A stretch of DNA of 64,000 nt from Blastobasis lacticolella (GCA_905147135.1 LR990060.1:7208001-7272000); one strand, 5' to 3'. Shown: positions 1-12,654, numbered from the stretch's first letter. Numbers and translations are program-made. Notes: generated by a model not told the origin, from the letters alone.

Positions 1-1200
1 ACTCTTACAGAAACACACTGTGTGTGTCACTCATACAGAAATCGCATTCTAAATTGACATTAGAATACAATTATTTATTATGACGATGTCTTAGTGTTCA
101 TAATAAGTAAATTACTCATATTTAACTGATTATCTAGTTTAGTCTATATTTTATGAAATATGTTGTTTTAAATAGGACAAGTTTAACTGACTACCAGATA
201 AAACCTAGTACTAAACTACGTTCCAACAAATAAAGCCTTTACTATATCGGCACGACCGCGATACGACACGATATCCTACTCACGACAAATACCTAAGTAT
301 TTGTAAATAGTAGTTTGTTAGCTAACATAATATGGCTAACACAATATTTTTGGGTAAAATATGCAATAACTCGTCTAGGATAAGTAGATTAACAAGAAAC
401 AAGATGTTTATAAAATGGTTTTATTACTGAAACAATCTAACTACCTAAAAACTAACTTAAATCAATAATATAACATAATATAGTATTTTCATCACAGTTC
501 CTCCGACAAAGGCCTCCTCAAAGGTTCCACTGGATATCAAAGCAGACCGAGAGATATACAGGCGGACCACGGGCCCTCGCGTGCTGCGCGTAAGCACAAC
601 CGGGATTAATTGCCAATATGATGATGAAGATCAAAACAGATGACCTTAATCACTTCTTGGGCTCTAATCCCGCTAGCTGCAGCGCCTGCCTGGCCGCGTT
701 GTTATAGTGTCGGAAGCGGTCCGCGCCTAGCTGGATGCCACCGTACCTACGACAAAAAAAGTTTAAATAAAGAAATTCCAAATCAATTGAATGGCTTGAT
801 GATTCCATTGAGGCACCCAAGTTAAATGAACCTAAGAAGCCCAATACCTTAATTGAAAAATATATCTTAGGAAATATTTCCTACCCCTCTGATGTGGTTT
901 AACGACTACTGTGTTCCATCGGCAAAAATGTTAACTAGGTATAGTGCAACATGCCGTGCCCGTAACATTTTTGTTAAGTTTGATTGATTGATTGAAGGTG
1001 GAAACGCGTTTACAGTTGAAGCGACTAGCGGTCGTGTATTGCGTTTATTTTTGGTAACTAATTACAAAATAAGTAGGCTAATTCCTGCTACGAACACTTC
1101 CATAAATAGAATTGAATATTAAGAAATTGAAAGGAACTCACCATCGCGTAATGACGATGAGCGTGTCGGTGGCGTGGAGCGCCCGCAGCAGATGCAGCGC
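1..1200 (-). pseudogene. 3' fragment of an IMPACT copy (exon 6, intron 5, end of exon 5)
   Basis: Read on the minus strand, this holds the last exon of the IMPACT-like gene (650-746, ending LAGLEPKK and TGA), intron 5, and the last ~59 bases of exon 5 (1142-1200) with its GTGAGT donor. Exon 5 stops abruptly at about 1200, where the large inverted repeat begins, so the 5' exons are missing. The stretch 1-649 is the 3' flank shared by the other copies (compare 22117-22740). The exon-6 frame is open, but without its 5' exons this is a fragment. Strand, exon borders and breakpoint are seen; the identity rests on the complete copy at 20333-22116. Confidence 0.8.
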
Positions 1201-3498
1201 GTAGGAGAACGCGTCGTTCATTGGCTCCCACACAGATGAAGTGTCGTTATCAATATTTGCACTCACACATTGAAATCAACTAACTAAGTAGTGGGACGCG
1301 TCATTTTAGACTAGACGAGCTCTAACACAATATTTTTGGGCAAAATATGCAATAACTCGTCTAGGATAAGTAGATTAACAAGAAACAAGATGTTTATAAA
1401 ATGTTTTTATTACTGAAACAATCTAACTACCTAAAAACTAACTTAAATCACTAATATAACATAATATAGTATTTTCATCACAGTTCCTCCGACAAAGGCC
1501 TCCTCAAAGGTTCCACTGGATATCAAAGCAGACCAAGAGATATATAGGCGGACCACGGGCCCTCGCGTGCTGCGCGTAAGCACAACCGGGAATAATTGCC
1601 AATATGATGATGAAGATCAAAACAGATGACCTTAATCACTTCTCGGGCTCTAGGCCCGCTAGCTGCAGCGCCTGCCTGGCCGCATTGTTATAGTGTCTGA
1701 AGCGGTCCGCGCCTAGCTGGATGCCACCGTACCTGCGACAAAAAAAGTCTAAATAAAGAAATTCCAAATCAATTAAAAGTCTTGATGATGCCATTGAGGC
1801 ACCCAAGTTAAATGAACCTAAGAAGCCCAATGCCGTAATTGAAAAATATATCTTAGGAAATATTATCTACCCCTCTGATGTGGTTTAACGACTAGGTACT
1901 GTGTGCAAAATGCCGTGCCCGTAACATTTTTGTTAAGTTTGATTCAATCAATCATTGAAGGTGTAAACGCGTTTACAGTTGAAGCGACTGGCGGTCGTGT
2001 ATTTTTGGTAACTGATTTCAAAATAAGTAGGCTAATTCCTGCTACGAACACTTCCATAAATATAATTGAATATTATTAAATTGAAAGGAACTCACCATCG
2101 CGTAATGACGATGAGCGTGTCATTTTGCGTTGCATATCTTCCTGTTCTCTTTCAATCGGGCTAGGACATCGCTAATAAGAACAAAATTAATATAAATATA
2201 ATATAACTCAAAACTAATCTTCACCTTCCTTGAAGATTCTGTTCAACAATGGGCTGTGGTTTTTATTCAAATATTGATGTGTGAAAGCATGCTGATACTT
2301 ACTTCACATCTTCCACAGATGTAACCCGCGCCGCGTGTCCTTGGAAGGAGCCCTTCCTGTCCGTTATCACTTTCCCGGTTGTGACTTGTCCTATTTTAAA
2401 CAACATATTTCATAAAAGATAGATTAAACTAGATAAACATTTAAATATAGAAAGCAATGGAATTTAATGTCGGAGTAATTTACTTATTATTGACACTAAG
2501 ACATCGTCAGTCCATAATAAATAATAATGTCTAATGTCAATTTAGAATGCGATTTCTGTAAAAGACGAATACAATTATTTAATCGTTAGTCAATGCCTAC
2601 CTACCTAAAAGTGCATATGATATCTCGCAGACAGACCATGTTAAAGAGCGACTAGACAGGACAAAATATTTTTATTAAACTTAAAAAAACACTATTTGAA
2701 ATAATTTTCTATAAATTGAAAATAAAAGAAACCTCTATAGAAACCCGTTTTGACCGCATATGAGCCTAAAAGGGTATCTGATTTGGGCAAAACAGGTAAG
2801 CTTTAAATTTTTAGGATAGGTAAATCAAACTTAAAATCTTACAGTTAGGAAACAACACTGTTATTACTTACTTACTTGTTAATGTTGTTGTTGTGACTTT
2901 AGTTTACCATTTTGACTTTAAGCATCTGCACTATGTTTAATGTTAAAATGTTCAAACTTAAAAAACTCCATCACCTTACAAAATCAACCGTTCTATTATA
3001 GTAACATTCATAGCTACAGTAGTTGTAAATCAAAATACCCATACTTTGAGGTCTTTTTACAATGTAGATTGAAATATTCACATTATAACAAGTTCTTCGT
3101 GTAATCCGTTTTGTATTAAATTTTCCATACTCGTTTTGCTCTACCCGTTTTGTATATTTTATTTGATATTAATTACTTTTTTAAGTAGGTATGTATGTAC
3201 TTATACAAACTCTAAAATGTACAAAATAAATATAAATGTAATATAACTCAAAATTACGTTTATTTATTACTCAAAATTACGTTTACATATTATTTATAGC
3301 CGGCGCGCTCAATTCAGTTCAACCTTTAATTAATCAATCAACCTTTACAAATATATTACGGGCACGGTATATTGCAACGAAACCACTGGGCTCCTTGGGT
3401 TCGTTTAACTTGACTGCCTCAATGGCATCATCAAGTCATTCGTTTGATTTGGAATTTTATTATTCAGACTGTTTATTCGTTACAGGTACGCGCGTACG
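1201..3498. repeat. Inverted repeat 1, left arm (2.3 kb)
   Basis: This arm is the reverse complement of 6433-8730; paired positions sum to 9931 along the arm wherever I checked, with no indel found. It carries a minus-strand IMPACT fragment at its outer side and the gene's flanking DNA at its inner side. Its inner end is the perfect 12-bp palindrome GTACGCGCGTAC at 3486-3497. Its inner 1.1 kb (2384-3498) recurs a third time in direct orientation at 10131-11245. Confidence 0.92.
1636..2383 (-). pseudogene. IMPACT fragment, exons 4-6, exon 5 internally deleted
   Basis: On the minus strand it has exon 4 lacking its start (2303-2383), exon 5 (2096-2171) and exon 6 (1636-1732). Exon 5 is 76 nt instead of 207: about 131 nt between the NAK codons and the TLIVITRW codons are gone. 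That removes the centre of the UPF0029 domain and shifts the frame. Exon 4 is cut where it meets unrelated flank at 2384. It is an exact mirror of 7548-8295 and cannot encode a normal IMPACT protein. Confidence 0.85.
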
Positions 3499-3887
3499 GT
3501 ATTATTGTAGAAATTGCCTATCCGCCTTAAACATAAATTAAGTAACGATTGTCATGTGATCGGGTTTTAAAGAGCCTTAGCGCTGTCCTAATTGGCAACA
3601 GTCATGCGATCATGGTCGTACGACGGACGTCGCCCAATCAAAAGACTAGGTACCTCAAAACCAACCCTCGCAAGACAGATGCCAATGAGCAGTTTTCCAA
3701 TAGGTAGGTACTGTTAGTTGCTTCCAAAAAGTATCAATAGAATCTATATGATTGTAGTAGTGATGTTATCATAATAAAGATAACTCTAAGAAAATAAAGC
3801 AGTAGGCACTATTTTTCATTCTTGATTCTAGCGTTCACGAAGCGAAATGACTCAGTTAAATTATATGCTTGTTTTATTTTCAATATT

Positions 3888-4439
3888 TAATTTAAATTCA
3901 ATTCAATTCATTTATTTAATCGTCAACATGGGTTACAAAGTTGGTTTCATGTATTTTATAGATCTCCATGTTCCACCTTACGGTATACGATACAATCCAC
4001 CTATCTAACTATCACTTTATACAAAACTAGAATCAAATGAAATTCATCCCTTTTAAATATCCGATATTAATACACTAAATTAACAAAAATATATCAAGAT
4101 AAATCATTATTAAATCGTCAATAACTATAATTAATTGAAATAATTGAATGTCAAATTTTTATAAATCGTTAAAATATCAATGTCATTTATCATTTTATAT
4201 ATAATTATTATTTATATTACTACATTTATATAAAAGTATCGTTAAGGAATTCGTCACACCGATAATAACATTTTTCGGTCAACATTTTAAAGAGACTGTG
4301 TTTAAATTCCGTCACATCTAACTCTCTTATCTGTTTAGGTATCTTATTGTATATTTTGGGGGCCATACAAAAAATACTCTTGTGTTTTAGAGCTGTCTTA
4401 GACTGGACAGCGCACAGCCGGCCAGAAATCTCTAAAATT
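3888..4439 (-). pseudogene. 3' end of a CR1/Jockey-type LINE
   Basis: Mirror copy of 13239-13790. Read on the minus strand, the short frame 4226-4384 gives a tail with MAPKIYNKIPKQIREL then FLNDTFI and stop. That matches the usual C-terminus of CR1/Jockey-type ORF2 proteins, where a 'YN.LP' motif precedes a final 'yYs..eFl' segment. The 3' end is marked by repeated AATTGAATTG units, read here as AATTCAATTC near 3895. It is a 5'-truncated, dead insertion. Confidence 0.7.
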
Positions 4440-4777
4440 GTTGAAAACGATTGACAATATATAATGTTATCCAGTATGACGTACCCAGTGTTTATAACCT
4501 CTTTGCTAAGTACCTATTTCAAGCGATCTTCAAATACTAAAATTATCGTGGCGCCATCTAGCGAGTAGTTGGAAATGCTTTAGATCCCTATTGGAAATTT
4601 GCTCATTAGGACAGCGCCGCCATGCGTATACTTACAGTCAGTAGTACAATAACAAAAATCGTACTGTAATTATAAACGTATAATTTAATTGTCTACTCTA
4701 ATAGGTACTAAAGTAATGTTATTCAAGTAAATACGTAGGTAATATGACTCAGATTGACTGTAATCAGCTCAATTAAC

Positions 4778-5023
4778 ACTTCACATCCCATTACACTCCA
4801 CTGCAGGACAAAGGACTTCTCCCACGAAAGGAAAGGTTATTGCCAAAATGTCCACACTTAGCAGGCGGGTTGGAGATCGCAGTGTTATAAATATAACAAT
4901 GGTAAACGCTGCTGCCTATTTTCCAGCGTACGGATATTCTTAGATCTTTTGCTTCGAATACATTTATTAGTCGCCTTGTACGACACCCACGACTGTAAAG
5001 GGTTGGTGCTATTTTACTCTGCC
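4778..5023 (-). repeat. RTE-type LINE 3' tail remnant
   Basis: Mirror of 12655-12900. It holds the words CACCAACCC, TCCAACCCGCCTGC and CCTGCAGTGG in the order I associate with the untranslated 3' end of RTE-like LINEs in Lepidoptera. A diverged copy sits at 30215-30465. No coding content. Confidence 0.6.
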
Positions 5024-5442
5024 GAACACCATAAGGCCAGTTTTATTTAGCTCACGAATACTCACGATTAACTAATTTCGTCATCCCATCACAAAATGTA
5101 CACTAGAAAACAACTAACCAATGATAGATTTATGCCTGAAATTATCAATTAAATTAATATTTAAAGATAATTAAATTAAAATTATGCACACTTTATGGCC
5201 CCCTTTTGTTGCTACACATAAAAATAAAGATATAGAAAAGGTAATCATGTCAAATAATTCAGAATTAGATAGGTCGATCTGCCCAAGAGAATAGCTATAT
5301 ATACAATTGAAAAAAAATTACACAAGCAAACTAACTAGTAAAATTGATATTTTATCTACACTCATAGCGTAATGTTCTAATAACATATTCGAAAACAGTT
5401 GTTTTAGGGGTGCACTTTTTTCACGCCTGTCTACATAATTTT

Positions 5443-5721
5443 AAAAAATAGTAGTTTATGCACCTTTCTGTCATATAAAAGGGGGTATTAAAACATAAGT
5501 GTCTGTTTATCATACGAGGCGTAGCCGAGTGTAGTAATAGTTTGACACGAGTGTTTTAATGCCTTATTATATGCGATACAGCATGTCCCATACTATTTTC
5601 ATTAAAGCTGTATCAAACAAATTACTTTTTAATAATTATGCAACACTTTCGTTTTTTTTGTCAGGCGCCGGGACACGGCGAAATGTAGGCTTTTATATGA
5701 CAGTTGCATAAACTACTATTT
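5443..5721. mobile_element. Small palindromic (MITE-like) element, ~280 bp
   Basis: The ends are imperfect inverted repeats of about 35 bp, including AGTAGTTTATGCA on one side and TGCATAAACTACTA on the other, with TCATATAAAAG next to them. The interior has a CpG-rich hairpin-like stretch. A mirror copy lies at 11957-12235, and rearranged relatives occur around 36765 and 38140-38520. No coding content. The family is not recognised and no target duplication could be fixed. Confidence 0.5.
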
Positions 5722-6319
5722 CATTTTCATGTATTAAACCTATTGTTATTTATAAACCGGAAACTTTACGCATAGACCAAGATTTAAACTCGATCTCATT
5801 CAATTTATTATAATATAGAATCTTGTAAAAATTACAAAATATCTGAGGATCCCTACCATAGTGTGTTTTGGCGCAAAATAAAGACGACCATCACATAAAA
5901 CCCAGTATAAACTACGTTCAAACAATGAAAGTCTTTAATGTATCGGTACGACCGCGATACGATACAAGATATCCTAGTTTTGATAAATAAGTATTTGTAA
6001 TGAGTATAATATATATACCTATAAACAATGTTTTTGGGTAAAATATGCAATAACCAGTGAGTCCAGGATAAGTAGATAAACAAAAAAAAACAGTTATTAT
6101 ATTATGGTTTTATTATTGATTAAATCTAACTACCTAAAACCTTACTTAAATCACTAATATAACATAATAATAATATGCCACATTTTCTTTGACAAAGACC
6201 TCCTCAAAGGTTCAACTGTATATCAAATATCAGACGAAGAGAGATAAAGGCGATCCACGAAGCCCTCGTTTGCTAAGCGAAATAACAACTGGGATTAATT
6301 GCCAAGATGATAATGATGT

Positions 6320-6433
6320 TCAAAGCAGATTATATTTGTCACTTCGCGCGGGTTCTAGTCTCGCTAGCTGCAGCGCCTGCCTGGCCGCGTTGTTGTAGTG
6401 CCTAAAGCTATTCGCGCCTAGCTGGATGCCAAC
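6320..6433 (-). pseudogene. IMPACT exon 6 with 8-bp insertion at its start
   Basis: Minus-strand exon 6 of the B-type copy: it reads RHYNNAARQALQLA but has lost the usual stop and runs on to LARLEPARSDKYNLL. Just after the acceptor, the normal GTACG is followed by CGCGTACG, creating a 12-bp palindrome (6434-6445) and a frameshift. It is the mirror of 11245-11358. Confidence 0.8.
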
Positions 6434-8730
6434 GTACGCGCGTACCTGTAACGAATAAACAGTCTGAATAATAAAATTCCAAATCAAACGAATGACTTGA
6501 TGATGCCATTGAGGCAGTCAAGTTAAACGAACCCAAGGAGCCCAGTGGTTTCGTTGCAATATACCGTGCCCGTAATATATTTGTAAAGGTTGATTGATTA
6601 ATTAAAGGTTGAACTGAATTGAGCGCGCCGGCTATAAATAATATGTAAACGTAATTTTGAGTAATAAATAAACGTAATTTTGAGTTATATTACATTTATA
6701 TTTATTTTGTACATTTTAGAGTTTGTATAAGTACATACATACCTACTTAAAAAAGTAATTAATATCAAATAAAATATACAAAACGGGTAGAGCAAAACGA
6801 GTATGGAAAATTTAATACAAAACGGATTACACGAAGAACTTGTTATAATGTGAATATTTCAATCTACATTGTAAAAAGACCTCAAAGTATGGGTATTTTG
6901 ATTTACAACTACTGTAGCTATGAATGTTACTATAATAGAACGGTTGATTTTGTAAGGTGATGGAGTTTTTTAAGTTTGAACATTTTAACATTAAACATAG
7001 TGCAGATGCTTAAAGTCAAAATGGTAAACTAAAGTCACAACAACAACATTAACAAGTAAGTAAGTAATAACAGTGTTGTTTCCTAACTGTAAGATTTTAA
7101 GTTTGATTTACCTATCCTAAAAATTTAAAGCTTACCTGTTTTGCCCAAATCAGATACCCTTTTAGGCTCATATGCGGTCAAAACGGGTTTCTATAGAGGT
7201 TTCTTTTATTTTCAATTTATAGAAAATTATTTCAAATAGTGTTTTTTTAAGTTTAATAAAAATATTTTGTCCTGTCTAGTCGCTCTTTAACATGGTCTGT
7301 CTGCGAGATATCATATGCACTTTTAGGTAGGTAGGCATTGACTAACGATTAAATAATTGTATTCGTCTTTTACAGAAATCGCATTCTAAATTGACATTAG
7401 ACATTATTATTTATTATGGACTGACGATGTCTTAGTGTCAATAATAAGTAAATTACTCCGACATTAAATTCCATTGCTTTCTATATTTAAATGTTTATCT
7501 AGTTTAATCTATCTTTTATGAAATATGTTGTTTAAAATAGGACAAGTCACAACCGGGAAAGTGATAACGGACAGGAAGGGCTCCTTCCAAGGACACGCGG
7601 CGCGGGTTACATCTGTGGAAGATGTGAAGTAAGTATCAGCATGCTTTCACACATCAATATTTGAATAAAAACCACAGCCCATTGTTGAACAGAATCTTCA
7701 AGGAAGGTGAAGATTAGTTTTGAGTTATATTATATTTATATTAATTTTGTTCTTATTAGCGATGTCCTAGCCCGATTGAAAGAGAACAGGAAGATATGCA
7801 ACGCAAAATGACACGCTCATCGTCATTACGCGATGGTGAGTTCCTTTCAATTTAATAATATTCAATTATATTTATGGAAGTGTTCGTAGCAGGAATTAGC
7901 CTACTTATTTTGAAATCAGTTACCAAAAATACACGACCGCCAGTCGCTTCAACTGTAAACGCGTTTACACCTTCAATGATTGATTGAATCAAACTTAACA
8001 AAAATGTTACGGGCACGGCATTTTGCACACAGTACCTAGTCGTTAAACCACATCAGAGGGGTAGATAATATTTCCTAAGATATATTTTTCAATTACGGCA
8101 TTGGGCTTCTTAGGTTCATTTAACTTGGGTGCCTCAATGGCATCATCAAGACTTTTAATTGATTTGGAATTTCTTTATTTAGACTTTTTTTGTCGCAGGT
8201 ACGGTGGCATCCAGCTAGGCGCGGACCGCTTCAGACACTATAACAATGCGGCCAGGCAGGCGCTGCAGCTAGCGGGCCTAGAGCCCGAGAAGTGATTAAG
8301 GTCATCTGTTTTGATCTTCATCATCATATTGGCAATTATTCCCGGTTGTGCTTACGCGCAGCACGCGAGGGCCCGTGGTCCGCCTATATATCTCTTGGTC
8401 TGCTTTGATATCCAGTGGAACCTTTGAGGAGGCCTTTGTCGGAGGAACTGTGATGAAAATACTATATTATGTTATATTAGTGATTTAAGTTAGTTTTTAG
8501 GTAGTTAGATTGTTTCAGTAATAAAAACATTTTATAAACATCTTGTTTCTTGTTAATCTACTTATCCTAGACGAGTTATTGCATATTTTGCCCAAAAATA
8601 TTGTGTTAGAGCTCGTCTAGTCTAAAATGACGCGTCCCACTACTTAGTTAGTTGATTTCAATGTGTGAGTGCAAATATTGATAACGACACTTCATCTGTG
8701 TGGGAGCCAATGAACGACGCGTTCTCCTAC
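6433..8730. repeat. Inverted repeat 1, right arm
   Basis: Mirror of 1201-3498. Its inner part (6433-7547) is at the same time the inner end of the left arm of inverted repeat 2. The outer end at 8730 falls within the word TTCTCCTAC, after which the sequence becomes unique. Confidence 0.92.
7548..8295 (+). pseudogene. IMPACT fragment, exons 4-6, exon 5 internally deleted
   Basis: Plus-strand mirror of 1636-2383. Exon 4 remnant is 7548-7628, ending at a GTAAGT donor; exon 5 is 7760-7835, with the 131-nt deletion; exon 6 is 8199-8295 and ends PEK then TGA. The splice signals are intact, but exons 1-3 are absent and exon 5 is out of frame. It has no nearby promoter module. Confidence 0.85.
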
Positions 8731-8781
8731 GTTTGCTTAGTTTGGGGCTAGATGGCGTTGTGTGAATTTGTCCACGATTAA

Positions 8782-9980
8782 CCCTTTAACCGCCAAGGTC
8801 GGATATATCCGACAAAAATTTTCGTGCTCATTTCGCCAAGGACGGATATTTACGACCAAATACCACTACTCGGTTAATCTGCCTTTTTGTTTGAAAGCAC
8901 TGTATTATATTAAAATTATGTTCATAATTTGGTAAATAGTTGATGAAGTAATCATATACAATTGCTTACACTTTAGTTTCTTAATTAGAAGACTTAAAAA
9001 TAATATCTAAAGTTGAATAAATTACTGATAGTATTATTCGAAAAGTGTATTGGTGTCCAGCGCCAGTGACGGAAAAATCCGACAATAAGGATGGGACATA
9101 AGCAATGATTTACTGGTAGAAAAATCCACATAAATTAAATTATTTCTGTTTATACTTACTAATTTATTATAAAACAAATAAAGCAAATGTTACTCTATAG
9201 TAAACACATTTATTTCTATAAATAAATGTGTTTATTTTGTTTTATTTATAATAAATAAAGCTTAAAAATGTCAGTGACTGAATCGACAATTCCCATCCCT
9301 AGTCTGCATGTTTAGAAACTAATGTTGCTAGTACACCCAGCGCCACGGACGGAAAAAAACGACCGCTTCTGACGTCATAAACGAGTGCCGCCTTCTGGAT
9401 TTTTCCATTGGTGTTGTGCTTATGCGTGTTATTATTATGTTCGTGTTATCGATTAATGTGATTAAACATGATTACAGCTGAAGAATTAATACGTATTCTG
9501 GAAGGTGATCTGTAGTTAAATATCATTAGAATCTGTCAAGGTTCGATTCGGTAAACTGATATTAATATTGTTGAAATAAGTATAATCATGTTTGTTAAAA
9601 AACTGACCAATGTTGTTTGTTAACTATTGCATTTAGATAAAGAATACTCTATAGGACTGCATTGAAAAATAAGAATAACAAAATTCTTTTCATGACCAAT
9701 TTTATTGTGCGGAAATCAATAAATCTTTCAATATCTGTAAACGCTTTTTGTTTCATTGTGTTACTAAAATACCTGCTAATATTAGAAATAAAATTACAAA
9801 GTAACGTTTTCTATCTACTGTCTGTTACGATATTTAGATGAAATTGTAAGCGTTTGAAGGGGAATTACCCATATCGATATACTATTGAACATCACTATTT
9901 GTTGTAGGTATTTATTTTTCATTTTACTGTGCGTGGCGCTGAGGGCACGCCAACTGATTCTAAGCGTGGCGGTTAAAGGG
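8782..9980. mobile_element. Non-autonomous piggyBac-like element, 1.2 kb
   Basis: It is flanked on both sides by TTAA (8778-8781 and 9981-9984). The ends are a perfect 14-bp inverted repeat, CCCTTTAACCGCCA. TTAA targets with CCY ends are the hallmark of the piggyBac superfamily. There is no transposase frame inside, so it would depend on a helper. It contains subterminal repeats of the type GCCA-RGGACGGA plus AAAATCCGAC, and an AT-rich hairpin at about 9160-9262. It sits in the spacer of inverted repeat 2. Confidence 0.88.
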
Positions 9981-9984
9981 TTAA

Positions 9985-10130
9985 TAATAGGTAGGTAAAC
10001 GACTATTTACAAATACTTAGATATTTGTCGTGAGTAGGATATCGTGTCGTATCGCGGTCGTGCCGATAAAGTAAAGACTTTATTTGTTGGAACGTAGTTT
10101 AGTACTGGGTTTTATCTGGTAGTCAGTTAA
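9985..10130. other. IMPACT 3'-flank remnant in the palindrome spacer
   Basis: This matches the downstream flank seen after copy A (22455-22580), including the ATTTACAAATACTTAG word and the GTATCGCGGTCGT block. It links the piggyBac-like insertion to the right arm of inverted repeat 2. Confidence 0.75.
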
Positions 10131-11230
10131 ACTTGTCCTATTTTAAACAACATATTTCATAAAAGATAGATTAAACTAGATAAACATTTAAATATAGAAA
10201 GCAATGGAATTTAATGTCGGAGTAATTTACTTATTATTGACACTAAGACATCGTCAGTCCATAATAAATAATAATGTCTAATGTCAATTTAGAATGCGAT
10301 TTCTGTAAAAGACGAATACAATTATTTAATCGTTAGTCAATGCCTACCTACCTAAAAGTGCATATGATATCTCGCAGACAGACCATGTTAAAGAGCGACT
10401 AGACAGGACAAAATATTTTTATTAAACTTAAAAAAACACTATTTGAAATAATTTTCTATAAATTGAAAATAAAAGAAACCTCTATAGAAACCCGTTTTGA
10501 CCGCATATGAGCCTAAAAGGGTATCTGATTTGGGCAAAACAGGTAAGCTTTAAATTTTTAGGATAGGTAAATCAAACTTAAAATCTTACAGTTAGGAAAC
10601 AACACTGTTATTACTTACTTACTTGTTAATGTTGTTGTTGTGACTTTAGTTTACCATTTTGACTTTAAGCATCTGCACTATGTTTAATGTTAAAATGTTC
10701 AAACTTAAAAAACTCCATCACCTTACAAAATCAACCGTTCTATTATAGTAACATTCATAGCTACAGTAGTTGTAAATCAAAATACCCATACTTTGAGGTC
10801 TTTTTACAATGTAGATTGAAATATTCACATTATAACAAGTTCTTCGTGTAATCCGTTTTGTATTAAATTTTCCATACTCGTTTTGCTCTACCCGTTTTGT
10901 ATATTTTATTTGATATTAATTACTTTTTTAAGTAGGTATGTATGTACTTATACAAACTCTAAAATGTACAAAATAAATATAAATGTAATATAACTCAAAA
11001 TTACGTTTATTTATTACTCAAAATTACGTTTACATATTATTTATAGCCGGCGCGCTCAATTCAGTTCAACCTTTAATTAATCAATCAACCTTTACAAATA
11101 TATTACGGGCACGGTATATTGCAACGAAACCACTGGGCTCCTTGGGTTCGTTTAACTTGACTGCCTCAATGGCATCATCAAGTCATTCGTTTGATTTGGA
11201 ATTTTATTATTCAGACTGTTTATTCGTTAC

Positions 11231-11358
11231 AGGTACGCGCGTACGTTGGCATCCAGCTAGGCGCGAATAGCTTTAGGCACTACAACAACGCGGCCAGGCA
11301 GGCGCTGCAGCTAGCGAGACTAGAACCCGCGCGAAGTGACAAATATAATCTGCTTTGA
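11231..11358 (+). pseudogene. IMPACT exon 6 with 8-bp insertion, plus strand
   Basis: The acceptor ...TTACAG is followed by GTACG, then an extra CGCGTACG, then the normal TTGGCATCCAGC. The added 8 bp makes a perfect palindrome (11233-11244) and shifts the frame. The C-terminus is the extended B-type form ending KYNLL then TGA at 11356. Compare 28327 onward, which lacks the insertion. Confidence 0.8.
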
Positions 11359-11956
11359 ACATCATTATCATCTTGGCAATTAATCCCAGTTGTTATTTCG
11401 CTTAGCAAACGAGGGCTTCGTGGATCGCCTTTATCTCTCTTCGTCTGATATTTGATATACAGTTGAACCTTTGAGGAGGTCTTTGTCAAAGAAAATGTGG
11501 CATATTATTATTATGTTATATTAGTGATTTAAGTAAGGTTTTAGGTAGTTAGATTTAATCAATAATAAAACCATAATATAATAACTGTTTTTTTTTGTTT
11601 ATCTACTTATCCTGGACTCACTGGTTATTGCATATTTTACCCAAAAACATTGTTTATAGGTATATATATTATACTCATTACAAATACTTATTTATCAAAA
11701 CTAGGATATCTTGTATCGTATCGCGGTCGTACCGATACATTAAAGACTTTCATTGTTTGAACGTAGTTTATACTGGGTTTTATGTGATGGTCGTCTTTAT
11801 TTTGCGCCAAAACACACTATGGTAGGGATCCTCAGATATTTTGTAATTTTTACAAGATTCTATATTATAATAAATTGAATGAGATCGAGTTTAAATCTTG
11901 GTCTATGCGTAAAGTTTCCGGTTTATAAATAACAATAGGTTTAATACATGAAAATG

Positions 11957-12235
11957 AAATAGTAGTTTATGCAACTGTCATATAAAAGCCTACATTTCGC
12001 CGTGTCCCGGCGCCTGACAAAAAAAACGAAAGTGTTGCATAATTATTAAAAAGTAATTTGTTTGATACAGCTTTAATGAAAATAGTATGGGACATGCTGT
12101 ATCGCATATAATAAGGCATTAAAACACTCGTGTCAAACTATTACTACACTCGGCTACGCCTCGTATGATAAACAGACACTTATGTTTTAATACCCCCTTT
12201 TATATGACAGAAAGGTGCATAAACTACTATTTTTT
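11957..12235. mobile_element. Small palindromic (MITE-like) element, ~280 bp
   Basis: Mirror of 5443-5721. The terminal inverted repeats AGTAGTTTATGCA / TGCATAAACTACTA are clear. The centre contains ACACTCGGCTACGCC, a CpG-rich hairpin candidate. Confidence 0.5.
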
Positions 12236-12654
12236 AAAATTATGTAGACAGGCGTGAAAAAAGTGCACCCCTAAAACAACTGTTTTCGAATATGTTATTA
12301 GAACATTACGCTATGAGTGTAGATAAAATATCAATTTTACTAGTTAGTTTGCTTGTGTAATTTTTTTTCAATTGTATATATAGCTATTCTCTTGGGCAGA
12401 TCGACCTATCTAATTCTGAATTATTTGACATGATTACCTTTTCTATATCTTTATTTTTATGTGTAGCAACAAAAGGGGGCCATAAAGTGTGCATAATTTT
12501 AATTTAATTATCTTTAAATATTAATTTAATTGATAATTTCAGGCATAAATCTATCATTGGTTAGTTGTTTTCTAGTGTACATTTTGTGATGGGATGACGA
12601 AATTAGTTAATCGTGAGTATTCGTGAGCTAAATAAAACTGGCCTTATGGTGTTC

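Larger units (their letters stand above)
3499..7547. repeat. Inverted repeat 2, left arm (4.05 kb)
   Basis: Reverse complement of 10131-14178 (paired positions sum to 17678). It overlaps the right arm of inverted repeat 1 over 6433-7547, so the two palindromes interlock. From outside to inside it holds a CR1-type LINE C-terminus (minus), an RTE-type LINE tail (minus), a small palindromic element, the 3' flank and exon 6 of an IMPACT copy (minus), then flanking DNA shared with inverted repeat 1. Confidence 0.92.

Noticed and set aside
5853..6083. 76-residue frames at 5853-6083 (-) and 11595-11825 (+)
   Set aside because: Mirror copies of the IMPACT 3' flank; aromatic-rich chance frame with no motif, and altered in the related flank at 28700-28860.
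6189..6398. 69-residue frames antisense to IMPACT exon 6 (also 11280-11489 and 28365-28574)
   Set aside because: Shadow frame on the opposite strand of the duplicated exon and flank; its conservation is due to recent duplication.
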